Positions 28,501 through 38,493 of a stretch of 64,000 bases of DNA are shown here, in pieces. The position numbers were made by a program, and so were the translations under genes. This DNA comes from Aestuariibacter sp. A3R04 (GTDB lineage Bacteria; Pseudomonadota; Gammaproteobacteria; Enterobacterales; Alteromonadaceae). The stretch lies in the NCBI RefSeq assembly GCF_018860805.1, contig NZ_JAHKQR010000011.1, forward strand, positions 657,647 through 721,646, in the 5' to 3' direction. Numbering within the stretch: the first letter of the stretch is position 1; each line of letters begins with the position of its first letter. The notes beneath the pieces were generated by a model that was not told the origin of the DNA, made no database searches, and saw only the letters and a list, made by a program, of their open reading frames with translations.

Positions 28501-29703
28501 ATGACAGTTATCAATACTGCACAAACACGGTCACATTTTTGGCCGATTTTCATTATGGCAATGGGGTCCTTTATTCTCGGACTGACCGAGTTTTCGTCTA
28601 TGTCCATGTTGCCATTAATCGCAGAGTCATTACAGATCACGCCATCAGAAGCCGGTAATGCCATTAGCGGTTATGCGATAGGCGTGGTTATTGGTGCGCC
28701 GCTATTTATGTTGCTGACAAATCGCACTAACCGTCGTACGTCTTTAATTTTATTTGCCTCAATGATGTGTATTGCAAATGCGCTGAGTGCTATCGCGTCG
28801 TCATTACCTGAACTGGTGTTCTACCGGGTGCTGAGCGGATTACCTCATGGTGCCTATTTTGGTACGGCGCTACTGATTGCCTCTGAGATGGCGCCTTTGG
28901 GTAAGCGAGCCAGTTATATGTCTAAAGTGTTTGCAGGCTTGACGATTGCCACCATAGTGGGTGTGCCTATGGCAACCTTGATTGGGCAAAATATCAGTTG
29001 GCGTGCGTGTATGGCGATTGTTGCGGTAATGGCGTTTATTGCGACTTTTCTCATTTACTTCGTTGTACCAAGTAGCCCAGTAAAAAAACCTACACGGTTA
29101 AAAGAAGAATTCGGCGTATTAAAAAATAAGCTCATTTGGTCTATCTCTGGCATTATCTTCATAGGTTTTGGCGGCGTGTTTTGTATTTATACCTATCTTG
29201 CGGACACAATCATCAACGTTACCGAAGCGCCAGAGGTAACAATTTCAATCGCTATGATGATGTTTGGCATAGGTACAACCATTGGTAATTTAGTGTGCGG
29301 TAAACTGGCCGATCATTCGCCTCTGGCAACCACTGGCATTGCATTATTATGTAGTATTGCTATTTCCATACTCTACGTCTTCGCCGCTCACAACATATAC
29401 CTGGTTTATATCAGTGTATTTTGTTTGGGGGCAAGTGTTGGCTTGGCCGCGGTAATACAGTCTATGTTGTTAGACGTTTCACCTACAGGCCACGCTATGA
29501 TTGGTGCACTGGTACAATGTGCGTTTAATACCGCCAACGCCATTGGGCCCATGGTGGGCGGCGTAGTACTAACCTCCGGAGGCAGTTTTAATATGACGGG
29601 GTATGCCGCGGCTTTGCTGTTTCTCGGCGGGTTTGTTATGTGGGCGTTGAGTTATGCACAAATGCGAAACCGCAACGATAGCGCGGTTCAGGTCGCTTCT
29701 TAA
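28501..29703 (+). CDS. MFS transporter, DHA1 / AraJ-like efflux family
   Basis: A 400-residue protein with about 12 transmembrane segments. The motif-C-like early segment GSFILGLTEFSSMSMLPLIAESL and the loop GAPLFMLLTNRTNRRTSL are typical of DHA1-type drug or sugar efflux pumps. GLPHGAYFGTALLIASEMAP matches AraJ-like proteins. It is monocistronic and its gene ends 131 bases before tRNA-Val. AAAAGGTAG precedes the start. The substrate is unknown. Confidence 0.85.
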   Translation: MTVINTAQTRSHFWPIFIMAMGSFILGLTEFSSMSMLPLIAESLQITPSEAGNAISGYAIGVVIGAPLFMLLTNRTNRRTSLILFASMMCIANALSAIASSLPELVFYRVLSGLPHGAYFGTALLIASEMAPLGKRASYMSKVFAGLTIATIVGVPMATLIGQNISWRACMAIVAVMAFIATFLIYFVVPSSPVKKPTRLKEEFGVLKNKLIWSISGIIFIGFGGVFCIYTYLADTIINVTEAPEVTISIAMMMFGIGTTIGNLVCGKLADHSPLATTGIALLCSIAISILYVFAAHNIYLVYISVFCLGASVGLAAVIQSMLLDVSPTGHAMIGALVQCAFNTANAIGPMVGGVVLTSGGSFNMTGYAAALLFLGGFVMWALSYAQMRNRNDSAVQVAS

Positions 29704-29768
29704 TATTGATCGGCGTTTGCTTTGCTGGCCAAAAGTTATTCATTTAAACGGTTTATGACAAAAACTGC

Positions 29769-29797
29769 TTGCACCCCATGATAGGCGCGGCTATTAT
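29769..29797 (+). promoter_or_regulatory. Promoter of tRNA-Val
   Basis: TTGCAC and TATTAT are separated by 17 bases and followed by the GC-rich discriminator CGCGCC. That arrangement is typical of growth-rate-regulated stable RNA promoters. The tRNA begins 37 bases after the -10 element. Confidence 0.7.
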
Positions 29798-29834
29798 ACG
29801 CGCCGTTCTCAGCAATCGCTGATAAGGTCTGAAT

Positions 29835-29911
<77 letters not shown>

Positions 29912-29999
29912 ATTATATATCCAATAAAGTCCAATACAGACTTATAATTCCATAATGTTCAATGCTTTAAGGCTCTAGTACTCCAACTCGGTCCAAACA

Positions 30000-30251
30000 G
30001 ACTCAACCAAATCCAAGAGTTTTGGTAAATACCCAGAGGTAAACTTGCAAAAGCGCGAAAAGTTGCGGAGTGAATGCAGGGAACAGTTGGCTAGTGACAT
30101 CGACCCTAAAACCTTTAGAGACGAAGCCAAGCATGAGCGTAAAACGGCACATGGAAATACATTTCAAGTTATCGCTGAACAATGGACTATAGAGAAAGTG
30201 ACCCCTAACCGAAACAATCCAATTTTTCCTGATTACAAAAATATCTTCTGA
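30000..30251 (+). pseudogene. Fragment of a P4-type tyrosine integrase
   Basis: The frame reads FGKYPEVNLQKREKLRSECR from about 30021, then LASDIDPKTFRDEAKHERK and NTFQVIAEQW. This is the end of the arm-binding domain and the start of the core-binding domain of tRNA-associated integrases (typical pattern: LGxYPxxSLxxAR...LAxGxDP...TFxxVAxxW). The sequence stops being integrase-like near 30220 and no catalytic domain remains. Its distance from the tRNA 3' end is what is expected for an integrated element. No second copy of the tRNA 3' end was noticed in the window. Confidence 0.72.
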
Positions 30252-30800
30252 CGTTAAGTTATATGGTTTCGATGGACCAGGCTTGCTTGAGCTACGAATA
30301 GTAAGCTCATCAAGTGTGATCACACTTTTTCCGTTATCGATATCATTCGGCAATTCACTATTGCATAACTCTGAAATATCGGGGTATTCTGGAATTCGAA
30401 ATGATGAAGAATTCATTCCTGCCAATCAAAATATAAGAGGTCGGGAACGTTAGAGCCTTTATCAATAAAGAACAATTTTTACTGAGTTTGCCAGTCTCGA
30501 TAATCTACTGTTTTCTTCAGCATCCAATACATGGTTGGCTGCATAGGACCTTGCCTGTATTGCATCTTTACGATGCGTGTTTTTGTTAATTTTGTCGTTT
30601 GTGACAGAATGAAAATAGATCGCAAGAAAATATCTTGCAGGACGAATCGTGGGAAAAAGGTCCATCTTTCGTATTTTCACTGACTATAAATCATCCCGTG
30701 CGCGGGTATTTAACCGCTGCCAACCTTTGGAATTAAATGTTCCTCGATCACAAGGCTGTGGGGTTCTGCTTAACTTTTTCAAAGAATAAAGAATGACATT
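30252..30800. other. Gene-poor stretch after the integrase remnant
   Basis: About 550 bases with no recognised gene. A minus-strand frame from 30425 (starting AGMNSSSFRIPEYPDISELC) stays open into the integrase remnant. It resembles no family I know and could be a leftover of a lost mobile element. The last 100 bases presumably hold the promoter of the acylase gene, but no clear -35/-10 pair is seen. Confidence 0.4.
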
Positions 30801-32948
30801 ATGAGAAATAAAATAACGCTATTTCTACTTGGTGCTGTGCTGAGTCTACTTTTGACAGGATGTGATTCGTCGTCATCGGAAACCGCCAAAACGCCAGACA
30901 AAGAAACCGTTCTGCGCGCATCCGGAACTGAAATCATCTGGGATACATTTGGCGTTCCCCATATTTACGGCGATGATGCACCTTCTGTTTTTTATGGTTT
31001 TGGTTGGTCACAAGCGAAAAGTCAGGGCGACGCCATTTTGCGTTTGTATGGCCAAGCCCGTGGTCGTGGTGCAGAGTATTGGGGAGAAAAGTACGAAGAA
31101 ACGGATAAATGGTTGCTGGGCAATGATGTGCCAGAACGAGGAAAACAATGGTATCGCCAACAATCTGAAGATTTTAAGCAAAATTTGGATGCTTTTGCTC
31201 AAGGTATCAACGATTACGCAAACACCCATCGCGACACTATTGACGCTGAAGTACTGAAAGTACTTCCTGTAACCGGTGTCGATGTGGTGACACATGCTCA
31301 TAGGTTAATGAATTTTATCTATGTCGCTAACCCTGGTCGCATAATCGGCAACGCTGCGCCACCAGTAAAATCTGGTTCAAATACCTATGTAGTCATGCCT
31401 CAAAAATCAAAAACAGGAAATACACTGTTGTTGCAGAACCCACATTTGCCATGGGCTACCGGCTTCTTCACCTATTTCGAAGCGCATTTAGTGGGGCCTG
31501 ATTTTGAAATGTATGGCGCTACGCAAGTGGGGTTACCGGTGATCCGGTTTGCGTTTAACCAAAACATGGGGATCTCAAATACGGTCAACGGCATGCTGGG
31601 CGCTACCTCTTATCATCTTAAACTAAAAGACGACGGTTACGTGTTCGACGGTGAAGTACGAAAATTTGATTCTGAAGTAAAGACTTATCAGGTATTGCAG
31701 GATGACGGCAGCACAATTGAAAAGTCATTATTGGTTAGGAAGACGGTTCACGGCGCCGTATTTGAGCGTGATGACGGGGAGATTATTGCACTGCGCGTTG
31801 CCGGCCTTGACCGCCCTGGTATGTTGCAACAATACTTTGACATGTTGCAAGCCAAAGATTTTGATGAATTTCAATCCATCATGAAGCGCTTGCAAATTCC
31901 CACATTTAATATCACCTATGCAGACAGAGCAGGCAACATTGAATATCTCGACAATGGCATTTTGCCGAAACGGGATAAGGGGGATTTAGCATTCTGGAAA
32001 GGGTTAGTACCAGGCGATACCTCTGAGTATCTGTGGAGTGACATTCACAGCTATGACGAGTTACCCAAGGTAATTAATCCGCCAAGTGGCTTTGTACAAA
32101 ACGCCAATGATCCACCATGGGTCGCCACTTATCCGCCGGTATATAAAGCGGAGGATTTCCCTTCGTACGTAGCGGTTAAAGGGCCCATGTCCTTTCGGGC
32201 ACAAAATGCCGTTAAAATGATGGTTGAGCGAGAAAAGATTAGCTTTGATGATTTTGAAGAAATAAAGGTGTCTACATACGCCTTAATGGCAGACCGTGTT
32301 TTGGATGAGTTATTGGCAGCCGCAGCGACAGACAGTGACCCTGACATGCAGGCCGCAGTAAATCTACTGTCTGAATGGGACCGTACTTTTTCTGAAGGCA
32401 ACCGAGCAGGTATGTTGTTTGAAGCCTTTGCTACAGAGTTTTCCGGCCCGCCACCGAGATTTCTGGGGAAAAACAACTATAAAACTCCGTGGTCGATTGA
32501 TGCCCCTATCACCACGCCTACAGGCCTCAAAAATAGTAATGAGGCGGTTGAGATGTTGCGTGTTGCCATAAAGAAAACAAAAGAAAAATATGGAAAAATC
32601 GATCCGCGCTTTGGTGACATTAATCGCTTTATTATTGAAGATGTAAACCTGCCTGGCCACGGTGGTTTTGGTAATTTAGGCGCGTTTAATGTTATCACTT
32701 GGATGGATTCAGACGGCGACGGTGTTCGCGAGCCCTACCACGGTGAAACCTGGGTTTCTATGGTCGAATTCTCAAGCCCCATTAAAGCAAAAGGACTGAT
32801 GGCTTACGGTAACTCCCGCCAAAAAGGAACGGTGCACTATGCTGATCAGTTGAAGCGCTTACGCAATGATGAATATCGGACATTGTGGTTACAAAGGGAT
32901 GAAATTGAAGCCAATGCTGAATCCAGAGAATTCATCCTAAAACCATAG
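30801..32948 (+). CDS. Penicillin acylase-family lipoprotein (N-terminal nucleophile hydrolase)
   Basis: A 715-residue protein. The signal peptide ends in the lipobox LLTGC, with the lipidated Cys at residue 21. The N-terminal part includes [15 protein letters not shown], the usual start of the acylase alpha chain. The SGSNTYVV segment puts the likely autocatalytic nucleophile at Ser193, followed by NPHLPW. Penicillin acylases are cut into two chains and hydrolyse amide-linked side groups such as beta-lactams, acyl-homoserine lactones or N-acyl amino acids. Here the natural substrate is unknown. Location is probably the periplasmic face of a membrane. Confidence 0.88.
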   Translation: MRNKITLFLLGAVLSLLLTGCDSSSSETAKTPDKETVLRASGTEIIWDTFGVPHIYGDDAPSVFYGFGWSQAKSQGDAILRLYGQARGRGAEYWGEKYEETDKWLLGNDVPERGKQWYRQQSEDFKQNLDAFAQGINDYANTHRDTIDAEVLKVLPVTGVDVVTHAHRLMNFIYVANPGRIIGNAAPPVKSGSNTYVVMPQKSKTGNTLLLQNPHLPWATGFFTYFEAHLVGPDFEMYGATQVGLPVIRFAFNQNMGISNTVNGMLGATSYHLKLKDDGYVFDGEVRKFDSEVKTYQVLQDDGSTIEKSLLVRKTVHGAVFERDDGEIIALRVAGLDRPGMLQQYFDMLQAKDFDEFQSIMKRLQIPTFNITYADRAGNIEYLDNGILPKRDKGDLAFWKGLVPGDTSEYLWSDIHSYDELPKVINPPSGFVQNANDPPWVATYPPVYKAEDFPSYVAVKGPMSFRAQNAVKMMVEREKISFDDFEEIKVSTYALMADRVLDELLAAAATDSDPDMQAAVNLLSEWDRTFSEGNRAGMLFEAFATEFSGPPPRFLGKNNYKTPWSIDAPITTPTGLKNSNEAVEMLRVAIKKTKEKYGKIDPRFGDINRFIIEDVNLPGHGGFGNLGAFNVITWMDSDGDGVREPYHGETWVSMVEFSSPIKAKGLMAYGNSRQKGTVHYADQLKRLRNDEYRTLWLQRDEIEANAESREFILKP

Positions 32949-33057
32949 CAGCAATTAATGGCCAGCGTAACGGCGCTGTTACTGATGGTTTGATGAAAAA
33001 GCAAAGCCACTTGCCGATAGGATACAACCCATATTGGAGTGAGTGGCTTATTTCTGC

Positions 33058-33945
33058 CTAGAGCGAAAGCGTTACTGCGATGGGACAGTGATCACTTAAC
33101 CGATGGGCGTCTTCGCTATAACTACCCGCAAAGATAAGCTGTTCGAAAGAATCGTCGATAAGAAGCGATCTCGCATTTGGGTCAAGCACAATGTGATCAA
33201 TATAGTCTTTGTAGTAACCGCCCCAACATTCTGAATCCTTGGTCAGTGTTGGACTCCACATCGCCTCAGCACCCTCATCGTCGATGGCCTGCCATAAGCC
33301 GGATGCTTCAGACTGTTTGTTGGCAATGTCCTGGACAAAACGGCGATTGAAATCGCCAAGTACGGCAAAAGGTGTCCCTTCTTTTGCGCGGGCATCTATC
33401 CAGGCTTCAAGTGGTTCGATTTGTTTGCCCAGTAAATAGCAGGCATTTTTTTCTTTTTGTTGTTTTTCTTCAGTAGTGGGCATGGCATCAACATTGTCTT
33501 TATCAAGAGGTTTTTCAAAACATCCTGACTTGAGATGCACGCTCAATAAACGGAATTGTTTACCCTCTTTACCCAGAGTCACATCCATACCGTAGCGCAC
33601 ACTGCCTACGTCCAGCGCTTTATACTCTAACGCTTTGATGTCGTAACCGGCGGATTTACGCACAGCAACGCCGACACGTTGAAACCAATCTTTCGAAGAA
33701 ACATAGACATCATAGTCGTCGCCGAGGGCTTTTTGCGTTAACGCGACGGATTCTATTTCCTGTAAGGCAATCACATCGGCATTAAGTTGCTGAGTATAGT
33801 CACGCAGTTCCTGATAATCTTTTTCTGTACGAACATTGTTTTCATGGTCGCTCAACCATTGAATATTCCACGTTGCAATTTTTAATTCTTGCGCGAATGC
33901 GCTGGTGCTAAACAATATGCATATAATTAAAAAGAACCGAATCAC
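33058..33945 (-). CDS. Secreted endonuclease/exonuclease/phosphatase-family protein
   Basis: A 295-residue protein starting at GTG 33945, with AGGATGACAGA upstream. A signal peptide ends near SAFA-QELK. The EEP fold is shown by IATWNIQWLS, IALQEIES, the segment LGDFNRRF and the final SDHCPIAVTL. These carry the metal and catalytic residues of DNase I-like enzymes. It may degrade DNA outside the cytoplasm or hydrolyse phosphodiesters of another kind. It is convergent with the acylase gene. Two cysteines near GCFEKPL and NACYLLG could form a disulfide. Confidence 0.82.
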   Translation of the reverse strand: MIRFFLIICILFSTSAFAQELKIATWNIQWLSDHENNVRTEKDYQELRDYTQQLNADVIALQEIESVALTQKALGDDYDVYVSSKDWFQRVGVAVRKSAGYDIKALEYKALDVGSVRYGMDVTLGKEGKQFRLLSVHLKSGCFEKPLDKDNVDAMPTTEEKQQKEKNACYLLGKQIEPLEAWIDARAKEGTPFAVLGDFNRRFVQDIANKQSEASGLWQAIDDEGAEAMWSPTLTKDSECWGGYYKDYIDHIVLDPNARSLLIDDSFEQLIFAGSYSEDAHRLSDHCPIAVTLSL

Positions 33946-34227
33946 TCTGTCATCCTATTGATAGTTTGGGCAAGGTAAAGGTAACACGTTTAGTTCGTCT
34001 TTTAATCCAAACTTTTTCTATTAGACAACGGCCCTTTTACAGGCTCATTTCACATTTTTAAAAAAAATGTGTGAGATTTACCTTCCTGCGGCGAATCATT
34101 ATTAAACTACATTTTTTAACGACTGAGTTTTGCAATGGGGAATGGCATCGCGATAATTCATTTTCAGCGGTTCGCCCAATGGAGTTTACTGTCCGTCAAT
34201 AAGACGTTTTATCTGGGTTACGAATAG

Positions 34228-34746
34228 ATGCAACAGGCCGTTAAGAAAAGTGAGATGAATACAAGTAAGCATGCGCTATATCTGGAGATCATAGAAAAGC
34301 ACAAGGGCATTGTTTTTAAAGTTACTCGCGCCTACTGCAAAAATTTCTTTGACCAGGAAGATTTGGCGCAAGAAATTTTTGCACAAGTTTGGCGCTCTTT
34401 AGATACGTACAACGTTGCTTTTAAAGTGACCACGTGGATGTATCGTGTGGCACTTAATGTTGCCATTTCCTTTTACAGAAAAGACAAAACAATCGCTTAT
34501 GCGCATACGGAAATGGAAGACAGGCTACTTAGTTATGATATGGAACAGGAAAGTGAAAATGAACAGGATTTGCGTGAATTGTACGGGTTTATTAATAGGT
34601 TAAATGACATAGATAAAGCGGTTTTATTAATGTACTTAGACGGCGAGGAACAGTCTGAAATCGCCGCCAACCTGAGTATCTCTGTTTCCAATGTCTCAAC
34701 CAAAATTAGTCGAATTAAGCAAAAGTTAAAGCAAAGCGTCGGATAA
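34228..34746 (+). CDS. ECF-type RNA polymerase sigma factor
   Basis: A 172-residue protein. Region 2 includes FFDQEDLAQEIFAQVWRSLDTYN and WMYRVALNVAISFYRK. Region 4 includes DIDKAVLLMYLDGEEQSEIAANLSISVSNVSTKISRIKQKLK. The start may be ATG 34228 or ATG 34255; the second removes a poorly conserved nine-residue extension. The downstream gene, 21 bases later, encodes a membrane protein that is probably its partner. Target promoters are unknown. Confidence 0.87.
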   Translation: MQQAVKKSEMNTSKHALYLEIIEKHKGIVFKVTRAYCKNFFDQEDLAQEIFAQVWRSLDTYNVAFKVTTWMYRVALNVAISFYRKDKTIAYAHTEMEDRLLSYDMEQESENEQDLRELYGFINRLNDIDKAVLLMYLDGEEQSEIAANLSISVSNVSTKISRIKQKLKQSVG

Positions 34747-34767
34747 CAACGAAAGGGTGGAACTAGT

Positions 34768-35427
34768 ATGAATTTAGAAGAAATCCAGGCTATGTGGCAA
34801 GTGCATAGCGAAAAATTAGATCAGTGTATCAATCTGAATAAAACGCTACTCGCAGAGAAAAAGATAGAGCGTCAAAGAGGAGAGTTAAACAAACTCATTT
34901 TGGTAAGCGGCATCGAAGGTTTTATATTTTTCTCCATTATCGCCTGTCTGGGAAGTTACATGGCGTCGTCCTGGGCGTTAACGGCGCCTGTCGTGTCGGC
35001 TTTTATACTGAATATATTTGCAATAGTTGGCTTAGCCGGGAGCATTGGCCAAATAGTGTTACTTAGCAAGATAGATTTTGCCAAACCTGTTAAAGAAACA
35101 CTTACTGCGCTTATCGCGGTGAGAACACATAATTTAAATACATTTAAACTCATTATGCTATCTGCACCTTTTTATATGGCGTATGTATTTATTGGTTATG
35201 ACATTGTCATTGGTGTTGATTTACTTTCACTGATGCCCATCGAAATAAAAGTTATGTTTTGCATTTTCGCTTTGGTCTTTGCAGGCCTGGTCGCACTTTT
35301 AATTGTAAAACTCAAACCCGAAAACAGAGACAATAAAATTATTAGTTGGCTTTACAAAGAGGTTGCAGGTCACAGGCTAACACATCTGCTTGACGAGTTT
35401 GAAAATTTGGAGACATCGGAAAGATAA
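34768..35427 (+). CDS. Membrane protein encoded with the ECF sigma factor
   Basis: A 219-residue protein. An N-terminal soluble helix (MNLEEIQAMWQVHSEKLDQC) is followed by four hydrophobic segments in two pairs (about residues 45-85 and 120-185) and a charged C-terminal tail. It does not show the zinc anti-sigma HxxxCxxC motif. Its place directly behind the sigma gene suggests a membrane-bound regulator of that sigma factor. This is inferred from position only. A good AAAGGGTGG ribosome-binding site precedes the start. Confidence 0.7.
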   Translation: MNLEEIQAMWQVHSEKLDQCINLNKTLLAEKKIERQRGELNKLILVSGIEGFIFFSIIACLGSYMASSWALTAPVVSAFILNIFAIVGLAGSIGQIVLLSKIDFAKPVKETLTALIAVRTHNLNTFKLIMLSAPFYMAYVFIGYDIVIGVDLLSLMPIEIKVMFCIFALVFAGLVALLIVKLKPENRDNKIISWLYKEVAGHRLTHLLDEFENLETSER

Positions 35428-35754
35428 ACGTCGGAAGCATTTCTATACGAAGGGCGTCGGGAAGTAGAGTCGTCAACTTCTATTTGAAGAGGTGCGGCCC
35501 CCTAATACTTAATTAATAATTATTTTGCATCTGGTCCTTTAAACACGCAATTAATCAGCAGGTATTAATTTTTAAAGTGAACGATAGCTTTCCAGGTGGC
35601 GGTGCCAAAATTGCTGCACCAACACTATTTTAGGCTACACTTAATCTGTTCTTTAGGCGTTTTCTTCTGCTTTTCAGGATATGCCACTGCACTTATTTAC
35701 AACGTCTTCAGTACAAACGGGTAGGGGTGTCAGATAAAGCCCAGCGGGAGTGCT
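35428..35754. other. Intergenic region without recognised gene
   Basis: A 327-base stretch between the sigma-factor operon and the PAS-GGDEF-EAL gene. It is AT-rich around 35500-35580. I see no coding frame, no strong hairpin with a T-run and no tRNA. It presumably holds the promoter of the downstream gene. Confidence 0.4.
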
Positions 35755-37497
35755 ATGAAACTACAAAAATCGAAAGTTGATGTGACATTCGAAAGTCACG
35801 ATCTCGCAGAGAGGCGCTTTGTCGAACTTATTAGCGGCTTACCTAAAGTGTCCGTTCAAGGGTATGACAAAAACCGCAGAGTAATTTATTGGAATCAGTC
35901 TAGCGAGCATATTTACGGCTTTACCGAACAAGAAGCCCTTGGTCAAAAACTGGAAAACCTTATTATTCCAGAGTTTATGCGTTCGGAAGTCGTCAGGCTA
36001 CACACCCAATGGCTCGAAAAGGGGGAGCCCATTCCTTCTGAAGATCTTGTGTTAGTGCGTAAAGATGGCGCGCCTGTTCATGTTTTTTCGTCTCACGTTA
36101 TGTTGAAACAAGATACCGAATCACCCGAAATGTTTTGTGTGGACATAGATCTCAGTGAGCAAATTGCCATTCGCAACGAACTGGAGCGCATGGCATCTAC
36201 GGATTTACTCACTAACTTGCCAAATCGTCGTCATCTCAATAACTTTCTGTCTGACATTATTACCCAAGCGAGGGAGTCACAACGTCAGTTCGCTATTTTT
36301 TTTATCGACCTGGATATGTTCAAAGAGGTGAATGACACCCTTGGCCATACGTGGGGAGACTCATTGCTCAAAGGCGTTGCTAAGCGACTCCAGGATTGCG
36401 TAGCGGGGAAGGGAGAACTCGCGCGTTTCGGTGGTGATGAGTTTGTTCTTGTCTTACCAGCAATTGATGATGATAGTCAGATAACAGCCATGGCCGAGCA
36501 TTTGATGGCATGTTTTAAATCGGGTTTTCTATTGGGGTGCGAGCACATCCGTATTACAGCCAGTGTAGGTGTTAGCGTGTTTCCGCGGGATGGTGATGAC
36601 GTGGTGGATTTATTGAAAAATGCTGATAACGCCATGTATCAGGCGAAACTTGAAGGTAGAAACCGTTTCAATTTTTTTACCTCTGCGTTAAGCCAGCGGT
36701 TACTAAAACAACGAACCATTGCCTCTAAACTGCACGACGCCTTAGTCAACGAAGAATTGACGCTTTACTTTCAGCCTCAGGTAGATTTATGTACGGGGCT
36801 GATTTCAGCGTGTGAAGCCCTCCTTCGTTGGTATCCTCGAGGGGAAAATACACCAGTGCCACCAGACGTATTTATTCCCATTGCTGAGCGCACAGATTTG
36901 ATAAAGCGGATAGGCCATTGGGTACTGGATAAAGCGTGTCAGCAATCCCAAATATGGAAACAAAAAGGGTTGTCAGTGCGTATTGATATTAATGTATCCG
37001 GAAGGGAGTTAGAAGATGTTAATTTTTTCGCAAGTCTGGATGCGTGCCGAAAAAACTACGGCCTAGCGCCTGAAGATATCGGTATTGAACTTACTGAAAA
37101 TGTCCTTATAAGGTCGCAATCTGAGATTCTAGAAGGGCTGACATTACAGCGGCAAAAGGGCGTAGAAATATCAATTGATGATTTTGGCACCGGCTATTCT
37201 TCACTCAGTTATTTAAAGCAATTTCCGGTAAGTAAATTAAAAATAGATCGCTCGTTTCTTAAAGATGCACCGGAGAATGATTTTGATGGTGCACTCATGG
37301 AAGCCATGATAAATGTCGGTCACAAACTGCATTTAGCCATCGTTGCAGAGGGCGTTGAAACCCAAAAACAAGCTTCTTATTGCAATAACCTGAAAGTGGA
37401 ATATGTGCAGGGCTATCTTTATTCCAAACCTGTCGCAGCCATGGAGATGGAAGCTTTACTGCGACAAAATAAAGCCCTGCTTAAGGTCAACCGATAG
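35755..37497 (+). CDS. PAS-GGDEF-EAL c-di-GMP turnover protein
   Basis: A 580-residue protein without membrane segments. A PAS domain (about residues 20-140, with RVIYWNQSSEHIYGFTEQEALG) is followed by a GGDEF domain containing the intact active site RFGGDEFVLVLP. The EAL domain has CEALLRW, ELTENVL, IDDFGTGYSSLSYL, LKIDRSF, AEGVET and VQGYLYS. Both catalytic domains look complete, so it could make or break c-di-GMP. Unlike the GGDEF of the gene at 19938-21248, this one keeps its signature. GCGGGAGTGCT precedes the start. Confidence 0.92.
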   Translation: MKLQKSKVDVTFESHDLAERRFVELISGLPKVSVQGYDKNRRVIYWNQSSEHIYGFTEQEALGQKLENLIIPEFMRSEVVRLHTQWLEKGEPIPSEDLVLVRKDGAPVHVFSSHVMLKQDTESPEMFCVDIDLSEQIAIRNELERMASTDLLTNLPNRRHLNNFLSDIITQARESQRQFAIFFIDLDMFKEVNDTLGHTWGDSLLKGVAKRLQDCVAGKGELARFGGDEFVLVLPAIDDDSQITAMAEHLMACFKSGFLLGCEHIRITASVGVSVFPRDGDDVVDLLKNADNAMYQAKLEGRNRFNFFTSALSQRLLKQRTIASKLHDALVNEELTLYFQPQVDLCTGLISACEALLRWYPRGENTPVPPDVFIPIAERTDLIKRIGHWVLDKACQQSQIWKQKGLSVRIDINVSGRELEDVNFFASLDACRKNYGLAPEDIGIELTENVLIRSQSEILEGLTLQRQKGVEISIDDFGTGYSSLSYLKQFPVSKLKIDRSFLKDAPENDFDGALMEAMINVGHKLHLAIVAEGVETQKQASYCNNLKVEYVQGYLYSKPVAAMEMEALLRQNKALLKVNR

Positions 37498-37646
37498 GAG
37501 GTGGGCGAGTGTCGGCTTCCTTTACATGCTTACTCACCTGCAATAGTACTTTTTCAATAACTGTATGAAAAATAGGCTTATATATTTGTTGGTACTTTGT
37601 TTGCATGTGGTGAAAATGTAAATTAAATGTATTGCTAAGGTAACTT

Positions 37647-38372
37647 ATGAAGTTTAAAAAATCACTGGCTTTCCTCGCTGTGACCATGGGTTTTCAGGTG
37701 AATGCTGCTCTTGTTGATGTTCCGTATTCAGGCTTTTTTGATGAGGTGTCAGTGGCTGCTGAAGACGGCTTATCCGCTGGTGATTTTGACACCATTGGCG
37801 GTTTAGACGACGTTGCAAAGTTCACCCTCATCGAGGGCGTAAACGAGTTTGTCGGTTCTGTATGGGGGCCGACAGATAATGCAGATGTTTTCACAGTAGA
37901 GATAATGTCAGGTTACGTGCTGACGAGCGCCAGTATTTTATGGGGGACAAATTTACCTGGCATAGGGTTTACTTATCCACCTGTTTCAGGGTATTTACAG
38001 CAAAATACCTATGGTGCTAGTGCAGCTAGCTGGTATTTTGAAGAAAGCAGTACAACACCAGAAGTTTTCACTGTATCCGGACTTGAAGGCACGCAGTTTG
38101 GGGAAGCCATGCAAAGTGTCGATTCACCAGCGTTAAATGTGATGGAAGGTGTTTATTCCAGCTTGCTTGACGCAACGGGCACTTGCGCACAAACCTATGT
38201 GCCAGATCCCAATGGTGTGGGCATTGTTGCACAATGTATGGAAGGTATTGACTATAAGATGACGTTTAACGTTGAGGCCCTGCCAGGTAATCCTGTTGGT
38301 GTTCCCGAGCCGACTACGCTTGGTTTAATAAGCTTGTCTCTTTTGGCTATGCGCAGATTGCGTAAACGCTGA
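37647..38372 (+). CDS. PEP-CTERM sorting-domain protein
   Basis: A 241-residue secreted protein. A signal peptide (MKFKKSLAFLAVTMGFQVNA) is followed by a soluble, acidic, probably beta-rich region and ends in VPEPTTLGLISLSLLAMRRLRKR. This end has the PEP motif, a hydrophobic helix and a basic tail, as recognised by exosortase. Such proteins are anchored or exported in exopolysaccharide-producing bacteria. No exosortase gene is in the window. The middle region shows no recognisable domain. AAGGTAACTT precedes the start. Confidence 0.87.
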   Translation: MKFKKSLAFLAVTMGFQVNAALVDVPYSGFFDEVSVAAEDGLSAGDFDTIGGLDDVAKFTLIEGVNEFVGSVWGPTDNADVFTVEIMSGYVLTSASILWGTNLPGIGFTYPPVSGYLQQNTYGASAASWYFEESSTTPEVFTVSGLEGTQFGEAMQSVDSPALNVMEGVYSSLLDATGTCAQTYVPDPNGVGIVAQCMEGIDYKMTFNVEALPGNPVGVPEPTTLGLISLSLLAMRRLRKR

Positions 38373-38386
38373 GAAAACATAGCGGG

Positions 38387-38411
38387 AAAAAGCGCTTCGG
38401 CGCTTTTTTTT
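38387..38411 (+). terminator. Rho-independent terminator after the PEP-CTERM gene
   Basis: AAAAAGCGC and GCGCTTTTT pair around a TTCG tetraloop, with an eight-base T-run, 15 bases after the stop. Confidence 0.9.
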
Positions 38412-38493
38412 GTGCTGTCAAAAAGCAATCTTGTTATTTCGCGGTCGCTTTACAGTGTAAACTTGAAGTTTTACTGAACGGACAACACCCATC

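Noticed and set aside
30003..30425. 140-codon minus-strand frame as a full gene
   Set aside because: Its second half is antisense to the integrase remnant and ends in a reverse image of it. Only the first part is kept as a possible leftover.
30462..30680. 72-codon minus-strand frame
   Set aside because: No recognisable domain, no clear ribosome-binding site, and it lies in the likely promoter region of the acylase gene.
33004..33049. Inverted repeat AAGCCACT / AGTGGCTT between the acylase and nuclease genes
   Set aside because: The arms are 30 bases apart and no T-run follows, so a terminator call is not supported; it may be chance.
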